Part shown: positions 15,105 to 21,523 of the stretch, in pieces
Numbering within the stretch: the first letter of the stretch is position 1
How the letters are laid out: each line of letters opens with the position of its first letter
Position numbers and translations under genes: made by a program
Origin: an uncultured cyanobacterium
GTDB taxonomy: Bacteria > Cyanobacteriota > Cyanobacteriia > Cyanobacteriales > Chroococcidiopsidaceae
NCBI GenBank assembly: GCA_946221495.1
Contig: CAMIFA010000068.1
Span: forward strand, 1 to 24,616
Direction of reading: 5' to 3'
Length of the DNA stretch: 24,616 nt
The notes under the pieces: model-generated
What the model saw: only the letters and a program-made list of their open reading frames with translations
Databases searched by the model: none
Told to the model about the DNA's origin: nothing

Positions 15105-16973
15105 TTAGATTTTGGATACGTAATCTAAAACCTGAAATCCCCAGAATGGCCAGCTTAATAGCATACCTAGAAGACCTACAGATAGCAGAATAGTCAGTGC
15201 ATAAGACTGGGTTTGTCCAGAAATGCTGTACTTTAAACTTTCGCCACTAAAAATAGAGCTCAAGCCCACAAAGTTAACTGCTCCATCAACTATGTAACGG
15301 TCAAACCAAGCACTGAACTGAGAAACAAGGTTAACCGCAAAAACTACGCTGAGGCGGTATATCCGATCAATGTAAAAGTTATAACCCAGAAAGTCTTGCA
15401 CAAATCTCCAAGGTAGTTGTAATGATCGCGACCAAGCTTTGTGTAGATAAATTGTCGCTCCAATAATGCAGCCAACTAAGCCTGATAACATCAGCAACAG
15501 CACAGATATTTTGTTGATATATTCCCAAGTTGGTAGCAATGACAAACGCTGCATCATCAAAGGCGCAAGCAGGGTAATTACTGTCAAAGACACCATCGGT
15601 AAAGCCATTGGCCAAGCAACTTCTGGCGATCGCTTAGTTTTAGGTTGGGGTTGACCCAAAAAGACCAAACGAAACACTCTAGTTAAATTCAAAGCTTGTA
15701 GGGCATTAACTAATAGCAAAACTCCCAATAAAGCGGGTTGCTCGACTAAAGCGTCATCGACTCCTAGCTGTAAAGCCCAAAAACCTCCTAATGGTAGTAG
15801 CCCAACTAAGCCAGCTCCACCGACGATAAAAGCTGTTGTTGTTGCTGGCATCCGTGACCACAGACCCCCCATTTCTGTTAAGTCTTGGCTGTGGGTTGTT
15901 TGAATTACCGAGCCAGTGCTCATAAACAAAAGTGCTTTGGCGATCGCATGGGTAAATAGCATTAACAAGGCAAAACCAGTCCATTCCATACCGACTGCCA
16001 GAAACACTAATCCTAGATAAGCACTTGTGGAATGGGATAATGCACGCTTGATATCAATTTGGGCGATCGCTACCATTGAGGCTCCAATCGCTGTCACCGT
16101 ACCAATAGTTACTAAAGTTGTCACCACTATCGGCGACAAGCTCAAGATCGGCTGCAATTTAATCAGTACATAAGCACCGCAAGCTACCACTACGGAATTT
16201 CGCAGAATTGAAGCTGGATTAGGACCCTCCATCGCCTCATCTAACCAAAGGTGAAGTGGAAACTGAGCACATTTGCCTGTAGGTCCAGCAATCAAAGCTA
16301 AACCCAACAGAGTTGCCGTCGTAGGAGTTAAATTAGCTGTTTGCGCCCATCTATATAGGTCAGGAAAATTCAAGCTGCCAGACATAGCTGCTAGCGCTAC
16401 AACCCCCATAAGTAGCAGAATATCTCCTACCCGCTTTGTTAAAAATGCGTCTCGCGCCGCCGTTACTACTAGCGGTTGAGCATACCAAAACCCCACCAGT
16501 AAATAAGTGGAAAGGGTGAGCATTTCCAAAAGAGTATAAGTGAGAAATAAAGAGTTACTAATCGCCAGACAACTCATCGCCCCCTCAAAAACTCCCATCA
16601 GGGCAAAGAAGCGGGCTAATGCCCAGTCCTTCTCCATGTATCCCAAGGCAAATAGTTGGGCAAGCAGACTTAAAACAGTCACTACCTCCATTGCCCCAAC
16701 ACTTACTGCTGAAATATCTAGAGCAAATGTTAAGTCTAAATCTACGACTTTGAGCCAGTGGAATAACAACTGTTGAGGCTCTTGGTTCCAAGTAGCTCTA
16801 AAAACAATTGTGCCATGCAAAAATGCGAAGACGGTCATCAACAAATTGAAGTAAGCAGCTGGTCGAGGACCTGTGCGCCGGATGATGCCGCTAGACCAGG
16901 GTAAGGTCAAAATAGCACCAATCAAGCCATAGCAAGGAATCCACCAACTGTTTTGTAGGAGGAACTGAGTCAT
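15105..16973 (-). CDS. ndhF: NAD(P)H-quinone oxidoreductase subunit 5, CO2-uptake type (NdhF4-like)
   Basis: NdhF is the distal antiporter-like subunit of complex I with the long lateral helix. About 16 hydrophobic segments are visible. Family blocks include LLEMLTLSTYLLVGFWYAQP, FPLHLWLDEAMEGPNPASILRNSVVVACGAYVLIK (equivalent to the usual HxWLPDAMEGPTPVSAL) and DIKRALSHSTSAYLGLVF. The WLDEAMEGPNPASIL variant and the ndhD-chp neighbours point to the CO2-uptake paralogue. Three in-frame starts exist: GTG at 17006, ATG at 16985 and ATG at 16973. I chose 16973 (MTQFLLQNSWWIPCYG, 622 residues) because it matches the family N-terminus; none has a strong ribosome-binding site. It is the first gene of the operon and reads away from ccmK across the large spacer. 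Confidence 0.88.
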   Translation of the reverse strand: MTQFLLQNSWWIPCYGLIGAILTLPWSSGIIRRTGPRPAAYFNLLMTVFAFLHGTIVFRATWNQEPQQLLFHWLKVVDLDLTFALDISAVSVGAMEVVTVLSLLAQLFALGYMEKDWALARFFALMGVFEGAMSCLAISNSLFLTYTLLEMLTLSTYLLVGFWYAQPLVVTAARDAFLTKRVGDILLLMGVVALAAMSGSLNFPDLYRWAQTANLTPTTATLLGLALIAGPTGKCAQFPLHLWLDEAMEGPNPASILRNSVVVACGAYVLIKLQPILSLSPIVVTTLVTIGTVTAIGASMVAIAQIDIKRALSHSTSAYLGLVFLAVGMEWTGFALLMLFTHAIAKALLFMSTGSVIQTTHSQDLTEMGGLWSRMPATTTAFIVGGAGLVGLLPLGGFWALQLGVDDALVEQPALLGVLLLVNALQALNLTRVFRLVFLGQPQPKTKRSPEVAWPMALPMVSLTVITLLAPLMMQRLSLLPTWEYINKISVLLLMLSGLVGCIIGATIYLHKAWSRSLQLPWRFVQDFLGYNFYIDRIYRLSVVFAVNLVSQFSAWFDRYIVDGAVNFVGLSSIFSGESLKYSISGQTQSYALTILLSVGLLGMLLSWPFWGFQVLDYVSKI

Positions 16974-17281
16974 TGAAATTACCATTGAATCCAAAGTTAA
17001 TTGCACCCCCCTAAAAACTCACCCAAAACAAATCTAGGGAGACAAGGATTGAGTTATAGATTTCTATACTTAATAGATATTTTAAGGATATTTTTTGGTA
17101 AATGCTGCTATTAACTTTATTTCAGCTTAATCCTCATAACCCCTAAAAGTAAATCTTTCACCTAGCAAAATAATTAATTGAAGTCTTCAATTTTTACTAT
17201 TAGCTATTAGTTTATAAAAATTATTAATTGAATTAAACAAATATATGTATAATTTAAAAGAAATTATAATTTCATTGTAAT

Positions 17282-17296
17282 TCCTAACAGTTAGGA
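17282..17296. promoter_or_regulatory. 15-bp palindrome in the ndhF-ccmK spacer
   Basis: TCCTAAC-A-GTTAGGA is perfect about its central base and stands out in AT-rich surroundings because of its GG/CC ends. It lies about 310 bp from the ndhF start and 380 bp from ccmK. A dimeric regulator site is plausible; I do not recognise a named consensus. Confidence 0.4.
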
Positions 17297-17452
17297 GTAA
17301 TTCAATTAAATTTGTGCAGAATACTTCCGCCAGGGATTCATACTTGTTGCAATTCAACTTTTCCCTAAATATCTGAGTAAATATTAAGACTAATTAAATT
17401 ATTTTCCTCACCATTGACTTGCAGTTGATTGTAGACTTTAGAGCAGCAATAC

Positions 17453-17467
17453 ATTAGTTTTTCTAAT
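17453..17467. promoter_or_regulatory. Candidate LysR-type operator (RbcR/CmpR-like) upstream of ccmK
   Basis: ATTAG-TTTTT-CTAAT is a perfect palindrome with a 5-nt spacer. It equals the consensus I recall for RbcR (ATTA[G/A]-N5-[C/T]TAAT) and contains TTA-N7-TAA, the core reported for CmpR, as well as the general LysR T-N11-A. It lies about 207 bp upstream of the first ccmK codon, in the spacer shared with the ndhF operon. A LysR gene of the CmpR/NdhR group is in the same cluster at 22550-23470. Binding is an inference. Confidence 0.6.
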
Positions 17468-17636
17468 AACAAAAATTTAAAAGTATTATTGAGGTTTATA
17501 TTGTCAAAGCAAAGACACCGATCTATTCTTAATTTTAGAATAGTAAATAATTTGATGAAGCTAAAAAATGGCTATTCCCGTCCCAATTTTTAGAATTGGT
17601 ACTGTTGCCAATATTATCGTCAAAAATTTATGCAAT

Positions 17637-17670
17637 GATTTTGTAGGAGAACAAAGATTTTGTAGGAGGA
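17637..17670 (+). promoter_or_regulatory. Tandemly duplicated Shine-Dalgarno segment before ccmK
   Basis: GATTTTGTAGGAGA (17637-17650) is repeated after 5 nt as GATTTTGTAGGAGGA (17656-17670). Each copy has a purine-rich ribosome-binding core; the second, GGAGG at 17665-17669, lies 5 nt before the ATG at 17675. The first copy faces no start codon at the right distance, so it may be a standby ribosome site or simply a small duplication. Confidence 0.6.
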
Positions 17671-17674
17671 AAAA

Positions 17675-17983
17675 ATGCCAATTGCTGTTGGAATGATCGA
17701 GACTAAAGGCTTTCCTGCGGTTGTGGAAGCAGCTGATGCGATGGTCAAAGCGGCTAGAGTCACGCTCGTTGGCTACGAGAAAATTGGTAGTGCGCGAGTA
17801 ACCGTAATTGTCCGAGGAGATGTATCAGAAGTTCAAGCTTCGGTTGCAGCTGGAGTAGAGTCGGCTAAACGAGTAAATGGTGGTGAGGTCTTATCTACTC
17901 ACATTATTGCCCGTCCTCACGAAAATCTTGAGTACGTGCTACCCATTCGTTACACTGATGCAGTTGAGCAGTTTCGAATGTAA
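17675..17983 (+). CDS. ccmK1: Carboxysome shell hexamer protein CcmK (CcmK1-like)
   Basis: The 102-residue protein is a single bacterial microcompartment (PF00936) domain that forms the hexagonal tiles of the carboxysome facets. The N-terminus MPIAVGMIETKGFPAVVEAADAM and the pore loop KIGS near residue 38, followed by the RGDVSEVQASVAAG helix and RPHENLEYVLPI, are nearly invariant in beta-cyanobacteria. It ends early (EQFRM), like CcmK1 of Synechocystis, unlike the extended tail of the next gene. GGAGG stands 5 nt before the ATG. It is the first gene of the ccm operon; 62 bp separate it from the second ccmK. Giving the numbers 1 and 2 to the two copies rests on tail length only. Confidence 0.95.
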   Translation: MPIAVGMIETKGFPAVVEAADAMVKAARVTLVGYEKIGSARVTVIVRGDVSEVQASVAAGVESAKRVNGGEVLSTHIIARPHENLEYVLPIRYTDAVEQFRM

Positions 17984-18045
17984 CTGAGCAACTGAAATAT
18001 GTATCAAGAAATTACATTCAAGAAACTAATCAAGGAATAAAAATC

Positions 18046-18387
18046 ATGGCAATTGCTGTTGGAATGGTAGAAACTCTAGGCTTCCCCGCCGTTGTGGAAG
18101 CAGCTGATGCAATGGTTAAAGCAGCTCGCGTTACGCTCGTGGGCTACGAGAAAATTGGTAGCGGTCGCGTAACCGTAATTGTCCGAGGAGATGTATCAGA
18201 AGTTCAAGCCTCAGTAGCGGCTGGAGTTGATAATGTGAAACGAGTAAATGGTGGACAGGTACTATCAACCCACATCATTGCGCGTCCGCATGAAAACCTG
18301 GAATACGTCCTACCGATCCGTTATACCGAAGCAGTAGAGTCTTTCCGGGATAGTGTCAGTGGTATTCGTCCTATGGGTAGACCTTAA
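18046..18387 (+). CDS. ccmK2: Carboxysome shell hexamer protein CcmK (CcmK2-like)
   Basis: This second single-domain BMC shell protein has 113 residues. The body is almost the same as the preceding copy, with differences such as TLGFPAV for TKGFPAV and KIGSGRV for KIGSARV. The C-terminus is longer (ESFRDSVSGIRPMGRP), as in CcmK2, the major facet protein. A 41-nt stretch (18169-18209) is identical to 17798-17838 of the first copy, including silent positions, which suggests recent gene conversion or duplication. AAGGA precedes the ATG by 8 nt. ccmL begins only 8 bp after the stop, so translation of the two is probably linked. Confidence 0.95.
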   Translation: MAIAVGMVETLGFPAVVEAADAMVKAARVTLVGYEKIGSGRVTVIVRGDVSEVQASVAAGVDNVKRVNGGQVLSTHIIARPHENLEYVLPIRYTEAVESFRDSVSGIRPMGRP

Positions 18388-18395
18388 GGTTAGGA

Positions 18396-18698
18396 ATGCA
18401 AATTGCCCTGGTGCGTGGCACGGTTGTTAGTACCTCCAAAGAGCCTAGTCTAAGAGGCGTGAAGTTCCTCCTCCTGCAATTTATTGATGAGGAGGGACAG
18501 TTACTACCAAAATACGAAGTAGCAGCTGATAACGTGGGGGCAGGGGTGGATGAGTGGGTCCTTGTCAGCCGTGGCAGTGCTGCCCGTCAGGTTTCGGGAA
18601 GTGAGCAGCGTCCTGTAGATGCTGCTGTGGTAGCGATTATTGATACTGTTAACGTTGACAATCGCTCCATATACAGCAAAAAAGACCAATATCGGTAG
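18396..18698 (+). CDS. ccmL: Carboxysome vertex pentamer protein CcmL
   Basis: CcmL (PF03319, EutN/CcmL family) forms pentamers that cap the icosahedral vertices of the carboxysome. The 100-residue protein begins MQIALVRGTVVSTSKEPSLRGVKFLLLQ, the typical first beta strands, and has the VAADNVGAGVDEWVLVSRGSAAR motif and DAAVVAIIDTV near the C-terminus. The length is normal. AAGG lies about 7 nt before the ATG. The 8-bp distance from ccmK2 and the 74-bp gap to ccmM with a hairpin (18707-18743) fit a need for far fewer vertex pentamers than facet hexamers, although the sequence does not show how the ratio is set. Confidence 0.95.
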   Translation: MQIALVRGTVVSTSKEPSLRGVKFLLLQFIDEEGQLLPKYEVAADNVGAGVDEWVLVSRGSAARQVSGSEQRPVDAAVVAIIDTVNVDNRSIYSKKDQYR

Positions 18699-18706
18699 TA
18701 AATTGA

Positions 18707-18743
18707 GCAGGATATGCTTGCATTGGTTGCATTTGTATCCTGC
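18707..18743 (+). promoter_or_regulatory. Hairpin in the ccmL-ccmM spacer
   Basis: GCAGGATA (18707-18714) and TATCCTGC (18736-18743) pair perfectly over 8 bp around a 21-nt loop, inside which TGC/GCA can pair further. No T run follows, so it is not an intrinsic terminator. It lies just before the ccmM ribosome-binding site (GGAG, 8 nt from the ATG at 18773) and could guide mRNA processing or protect the downstream message. Confidence 0.45.
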
Positions 18744-18772
18744 ACTAATGGTGTTAGTTAGGAGATTCATTT

Positions 18773-20797
18773 ATGGTAGTCCGTAGTCATGCGGCTCCCC
18801 CTACCCCCAGGTCTGAAAGTCTGACCGCACCCCAAATTCATGAGACAGCTTATATCCACTCTTTCTCAAATATTGTTGGGGATGTGCGAATTGGCAACAA
18901 TGTTTTAGTTGCCCCAGGAACTTCGATCCGTGCCGATGAAGGTAATACTTTCCACATTGGTGACGGCACAAAAGTTCAAGATGGTGTCGTAATTCATGGC
19001 TTGGAGCAAGGTCGGGTCGTTGGGGATGATAATAATTCCTACTCGGTCTGGATTGGAAATAATGCCTCGATAACTCACATGGCATTAATCAAAGGTCCAG
19101 CCTATATTGGCGATAATTGTTTTATCGGCTTTCGCTCGACGATATTTAATGCGCGGGTAGGTCAAGACTGTATTGTGATGATGCACGCCTTGATCCAAGA
19201 TGTAGAAGTTCCCCCGGGAAAGTATGTGCCTTCTGGGTCGGTGATTACCAGCCAACAGCAAGCAGACCGTCTGCAAGATGTGCAAGAGTCTGACATCAAA
19301 TTTGCAACTCACGTGGTGGGAATCAATGAGGCTCTGCGTTCAGGTTTTCATGCTGAAAATATTACCCGCATTGCTCTTCGGGATGAGATAGCCAAATCAA
19401 ATCAAGTCAGTCAGTCTAATTCTGACAACAGTAATAACCAGGTTCATATGGATAAACGCTTAAGAACAGAAGTAGTTGAGCAGGTACGCTCTTTGCTGGC
19501 TCAAGGCTACCGGATTGGTACAGAATATGCGGATGAACGTCGCTTTCAAACTACTTCTTGGAGAAGTAGCCCCTCGATTCAAGCTCTGCGGGAGTCGGAA
19601 GTGGTTGCCCAGTTGGAAGCTTGCCTCAATGAGCACAGTGGGGAATATGTGCGCCTGATTGGTATTGATCCTAAATCCAAAAAACGAGTTTTAGAGACGA
19701 TTATTCAAAGACCATTAGATCAGGCTGGAAATACTAACAGTACTAGCAATTCTTGGCGGCGGACTACTGAGCCTGCTACTACTAGTTCGGCAAATGGTTA
19801 CAGTAGTAATTCACAAAGCTTGAACTCACAAAGCTTGAGTAGTGACGCTGTAGAACAAGTGCGCTCGTTGCTATCCCAAGGCTACCAAATTGGTACAGAA
19901 CACGCAGATAAGCGTCGCTTCCAGACTAGCTCTTGGCAAAGTTGCACGCCGATTACTACTAAACGTGAATCAGAAGCGATCGCGGCTTTAGAAGAATGTA
20001 TCGCTAACCACGAAGGCGAATACGTGCGTTTAATTGGCATTGACACCAAAGCGAAACGCCGCGTTTTAGAAACAATTATTCAACGCCCCGACGGTAAAAT
20101 CAATAATGGTACCACTACTAAGTCATTTAGCAGTGCTGCTCCTAAGAAACCTGCAAGTAGTTCGGCAAATGGTTACAGTAGTAACTCAGACTTGAGTAAT
20201 GACGCTATAGAACAAGTGCGCTCGTTGCTATCCCAAGGCTATCAAATTGGTACAGAACACGCAGATAAGCGTCGCTTCCAAACTAGCTCTTGGCAAAGTT
20301 GCGCGCCAATTACTACTAAACGCGAATCAGAAGCGATCGCGGCTTTAGAAGAATGTATCGCTAACCACGAAGGCGAATACGTGCGTTTAATTGGCATTGA
20401 CACCAAAGCGAAACGCCGCGTTTTAGAAACAATTATTCAACGCCCTGACGGTAAAGTTAGTAAGAGTTCTAGTAATTCTATTCCTGCTGCCCCTGCTACA
20501 AATTCCAGAAGTAGCAGTCCTCCAAATACGTCTTTAGATTCAGAAGTTGTAGAGCAAGTGCGCTCCTTGCTTAATCAAGGCTGCTTAATTAGTACAGAAT
20601 ACGCAGATGAGCGTCGGTTCAAGATCAACTCTTGGCAGAGTGCTGGTGTAATTCAGGCAAAGCAGGAATCAGAGGCGTTAGCAGCTCTTGCAGCTATTTT
20701 AAATGAGCATAATGGTGCGTATGTCCGCCTAATTGGTATTGACCCCAAAGGAAAGCGCCGAGTCGTAGAACAAACTATCCAACGACCTGGTAAATAA
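18773..20797 (+). CDS. ccmM: Carboxysome assembly protein CcmM (gamma-CA-like domain plus four SSU-like repeats)
   Basis: CcmM condenses Rubisco into the carboxysome core and links it to the shell through CcmN. The 674 residues comprise a left-handed beta-helix gamma-carbonic-anhydrase-like domain (1 to about 205) and four Rubisco-small-subunit-like repeats (about 229-314, 354-439, 473-558, 587-672) joined by Ser/Asn/Thr linkers. In the first domain His75 and His102 are in place, but the third zinc position is Lys107 (ITHMALIKGPA), and the activating cysteine pair known from Thermosynechococcus is His193/Arg199; catalysis is therefore doubtful. Repeats 2 and 3 keep the redox cysteine pair 18 residues apart (Cys391/Cys409 and Cys510/Cys528). 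Repeat 1 has Ser266/Cys284 and repeat 4 Ala624/Ile642. An internal ATG at codon 226 can give a short form with the four repeats only. A good GGAG site supports the ATG at 18773. Confidence 0.95.
   Translation: MVVRSHAAPPTPRSESLTAPQIHETAYIHSFSNIVGDVRIGNNVLVAPGTSIRADEGNTFHIGDGTKVQDGVVIHGLEQGRVVGDDNNSYSVWIGNNASITHMALIKGPAYIGDNCFIGFRSTIFNARVGQDCIVMMHALIQDVEVPPGKYVPSGSVITSQQQADRLQDVQESDIKFATHVVGINEALRSGFHAENITRIALRDEIAKSNQVSQSNSDNSNNQVHMDKRLRTEVVEQVRSLLAQGYRIGTEYADERRFQTTSWRSSPSIQALRESEVVAQLEACLNEHSGEYVRLIGIDPKSKKRVLETIIQRPLDQAGNTNSTSNSWRRTTEPATTSSANGYSSNSQSLNSQSLSSDAVEQVRSLLSQGYQIGTEHADKRRFQTSSWQSCTPITTKRESEAIAALEECIANHEGEYVRLIGIDTKAKRRVLETIIQRPDGKINNGTTTKSFSSAAPKKPASSSANGYSSNSDLSNDAIEQVRSLLSQGYQIGTEHADKRRFQTSSWQSCAPITTKRESEAIAALEECIANHEGEYVRLIGIDTKAKRRVLETIIQRPDGKVSKSSSNSIPAAPATNSRSSSPPNTSLDSEVVEQVRSLLNQGCLISTEYADERRFKINSWQSAGVIQAKQESEALAALAAILNEHNGAYVRLIGIDPKGKRRVVEQTIQRPGK
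19438..19450 (+). promoter_or_regulatory. Predicted internal translation start for the short form of CcmM
   Basis: CCAGG at 19438-19442 stands 5 nt before an in-frame ATG (Met226), three codons before the first SSU-like repeat. Synechococcus 7942 makes a short CcmM (M35) by internal initiation at the equivalent boundary. Here the product would be 449 residues, about 49 kDa, with all four repeats. Confidence 0.55.
19783..20098 (+). repeat. First copy of an internal ccmM duplication (linker plus SSU-like repeat 2)
   Basis: Near-identical to 20158-20455 at the DNA level, from the linker (TAGTTCGGCAAATGG) to the end of the repeat. It contains about 18 extra bases in the linker, where a 15-bp unit TCACAAAGCTTGA(A/G) is itself doubled. 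Silent positions are shared, so the copies are recent or homogenised. Confidence 0.8.
20158..20455 (+). repeat. Second copy of the internal ccmM duplication (linker plus SSU-like repeat 3)
   Basis: Matches 19783-20098 with only scattered substitutions; corresponding codons in the folded part are 357 bp apart. Both copies include the HIP1 octamer near the middle. Repeats 1 and 4 are clearly more diverged. Confidence 0.8.
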
Positions 20798-20874
20798 GGA
20801 GATCCGCTAGCAATATTCTCCATACAGAAGTTATTGTTGAGCATCCTGTCCGACCTTAGAGGAATTCAATTTCA

Positions 20875-21486
20875 ATGTATTTGGCGCCACTACACCCCAT
20901 TAGCAGCTCGCATTTTTATGTTAGTGGCAATGTGACTATTGATCCCAGTGCTGCGATCGCCCCAGGTGTTCTCTTGCAAGCAGATCCAGAAAGTCAAATT
21001 ATAATTGCAGCTGGAGTCTGTGTTGGGATGGGAACAATTCTGCACGCTCACCAAGGAATTTTGGAAGTGGAGGCAGGAGCAAACATCGGGACGGGAGTTC
21101 TGATAATTGGTAAAAGCAAAATTGGAGCTAGTGCTTGTATTGGTTCGATGGCTACAATTTTAAATAGCAACCTTGGGTGGGGAGAAGTAGTAGCGCCTGG
21201 TTCTCTAGTTGGAGATGCCAGTCGTCAACCTGAAACTCAAAGATCAGAGGCAGAGGCTACTAAAGCTTCAGTCTTTGAACCCTCCTCAAATGCTCAAGGA
21301 GATGAACACTCAGTAGACACAACTACTCCAGAGTCGACATCAGAACCAGCACCGGACTCCTCGGAAGGAGCTGGTAATCAAGTATATGGACAAGCTAGCT
21401 TGAACCGATTGTTATCAACATTGTTGCCACATAGACAAGCTTTAAATCGTCCGCTTCAGGGTGACCAACCCTCTAACAGTAGTTAA
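20875..21486 (+). CDS. ccmN: Carboxysome assembly adaptor CcmN
   Basis: CcmN bridges the CcmM-Rubisco core and the CcmK shell. The 203-residue protein has a hexapeptide-repeat beta-helix domain (about 15-115; repeats such as IDPSAAIAPGVLL and IGTGVLIIGKSKIGASACIG). A Ser/Glu/Thr/Pro-rich flexible linker follows (about 118-167). Near the C-terminus is the amphipathic encapsulation peptide (about 169-192, VYGQASLNRLLSTLLPHRQ) that binds CcmK. All three parts are in the normal order and the length is usual for this fast-evolving family. It lies 77 bp after ccmM; AGAGG stands upstream of the ATG at a somewhat long distance. The last residues after the peptide (QGDQPSNSS) are a short extension. 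Confidence 0.92.
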   Translation: MYLAPLHPISSSHFYVSGNVTIDPSAAIAPGVLLQADPESQIIIAAGVCVGMGTILHAHQGILEVEAGANIGTGVLIIGKSKIGASACIGSMATILNSNLGWGEVVAPGSLVGDASRQPETQRSEAEATKASVFEPSSNAQGDEHSVDTTTPESTSEPAPDSSEGAGNQVYGQASLNRLLSTLLPHRQALNRPLQGDQPSNSS

Positions 21487-21523
21487 GGTCTACAAAGACT
21501 GAATGTTCTAATTGAGGTCGAAG

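Larger units (their letters stand above)
16974..17674. promoter_or_regulatory. Divergent control region between the ndhF and ccmK operons
   Basis: This is a very AT-rich 0.7-kb stretch without a gene, flanked by two divergent operons of the CO2-concentrating mechanism, so it must hold both promoters. I see a perfect ATTAG-N5-CTAAT palindrome (17453-17467), a perfect 15-bp palindrome (17282-17296), overlapping TTA-N7/8-TAA matches on the ndhF side (17117-17139) that could be chance, and a doubled Shine-Dalgarno segment before ccmK. The length leaves room for a long leader or a small RNA; I cannot place transcription starts by eye. A 42-codon frame starting at 17568 overlaps the ccmK start and is not called. 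Confidence 0.7.

Noticed and set aside
17117..17139. Overlapping TTA-N8-TAA and TTA-N7-TAA matches near ndhF as CmpR sites
   Set aside because: In DNA this AT-rich one or more such matches are expected by chance; they lack the longer palindrome seen at 17453-17467.
17568..17696. 42-codon frame (MAIPVPIFRIG...) overlapping the ccmK start, possible leader peptide
   Set aside because: No Shine-Dalgarno site before its ATG, it runs through both ribosome-binding segments of ccmK in another frame, and the composition is not regulatory-looking.
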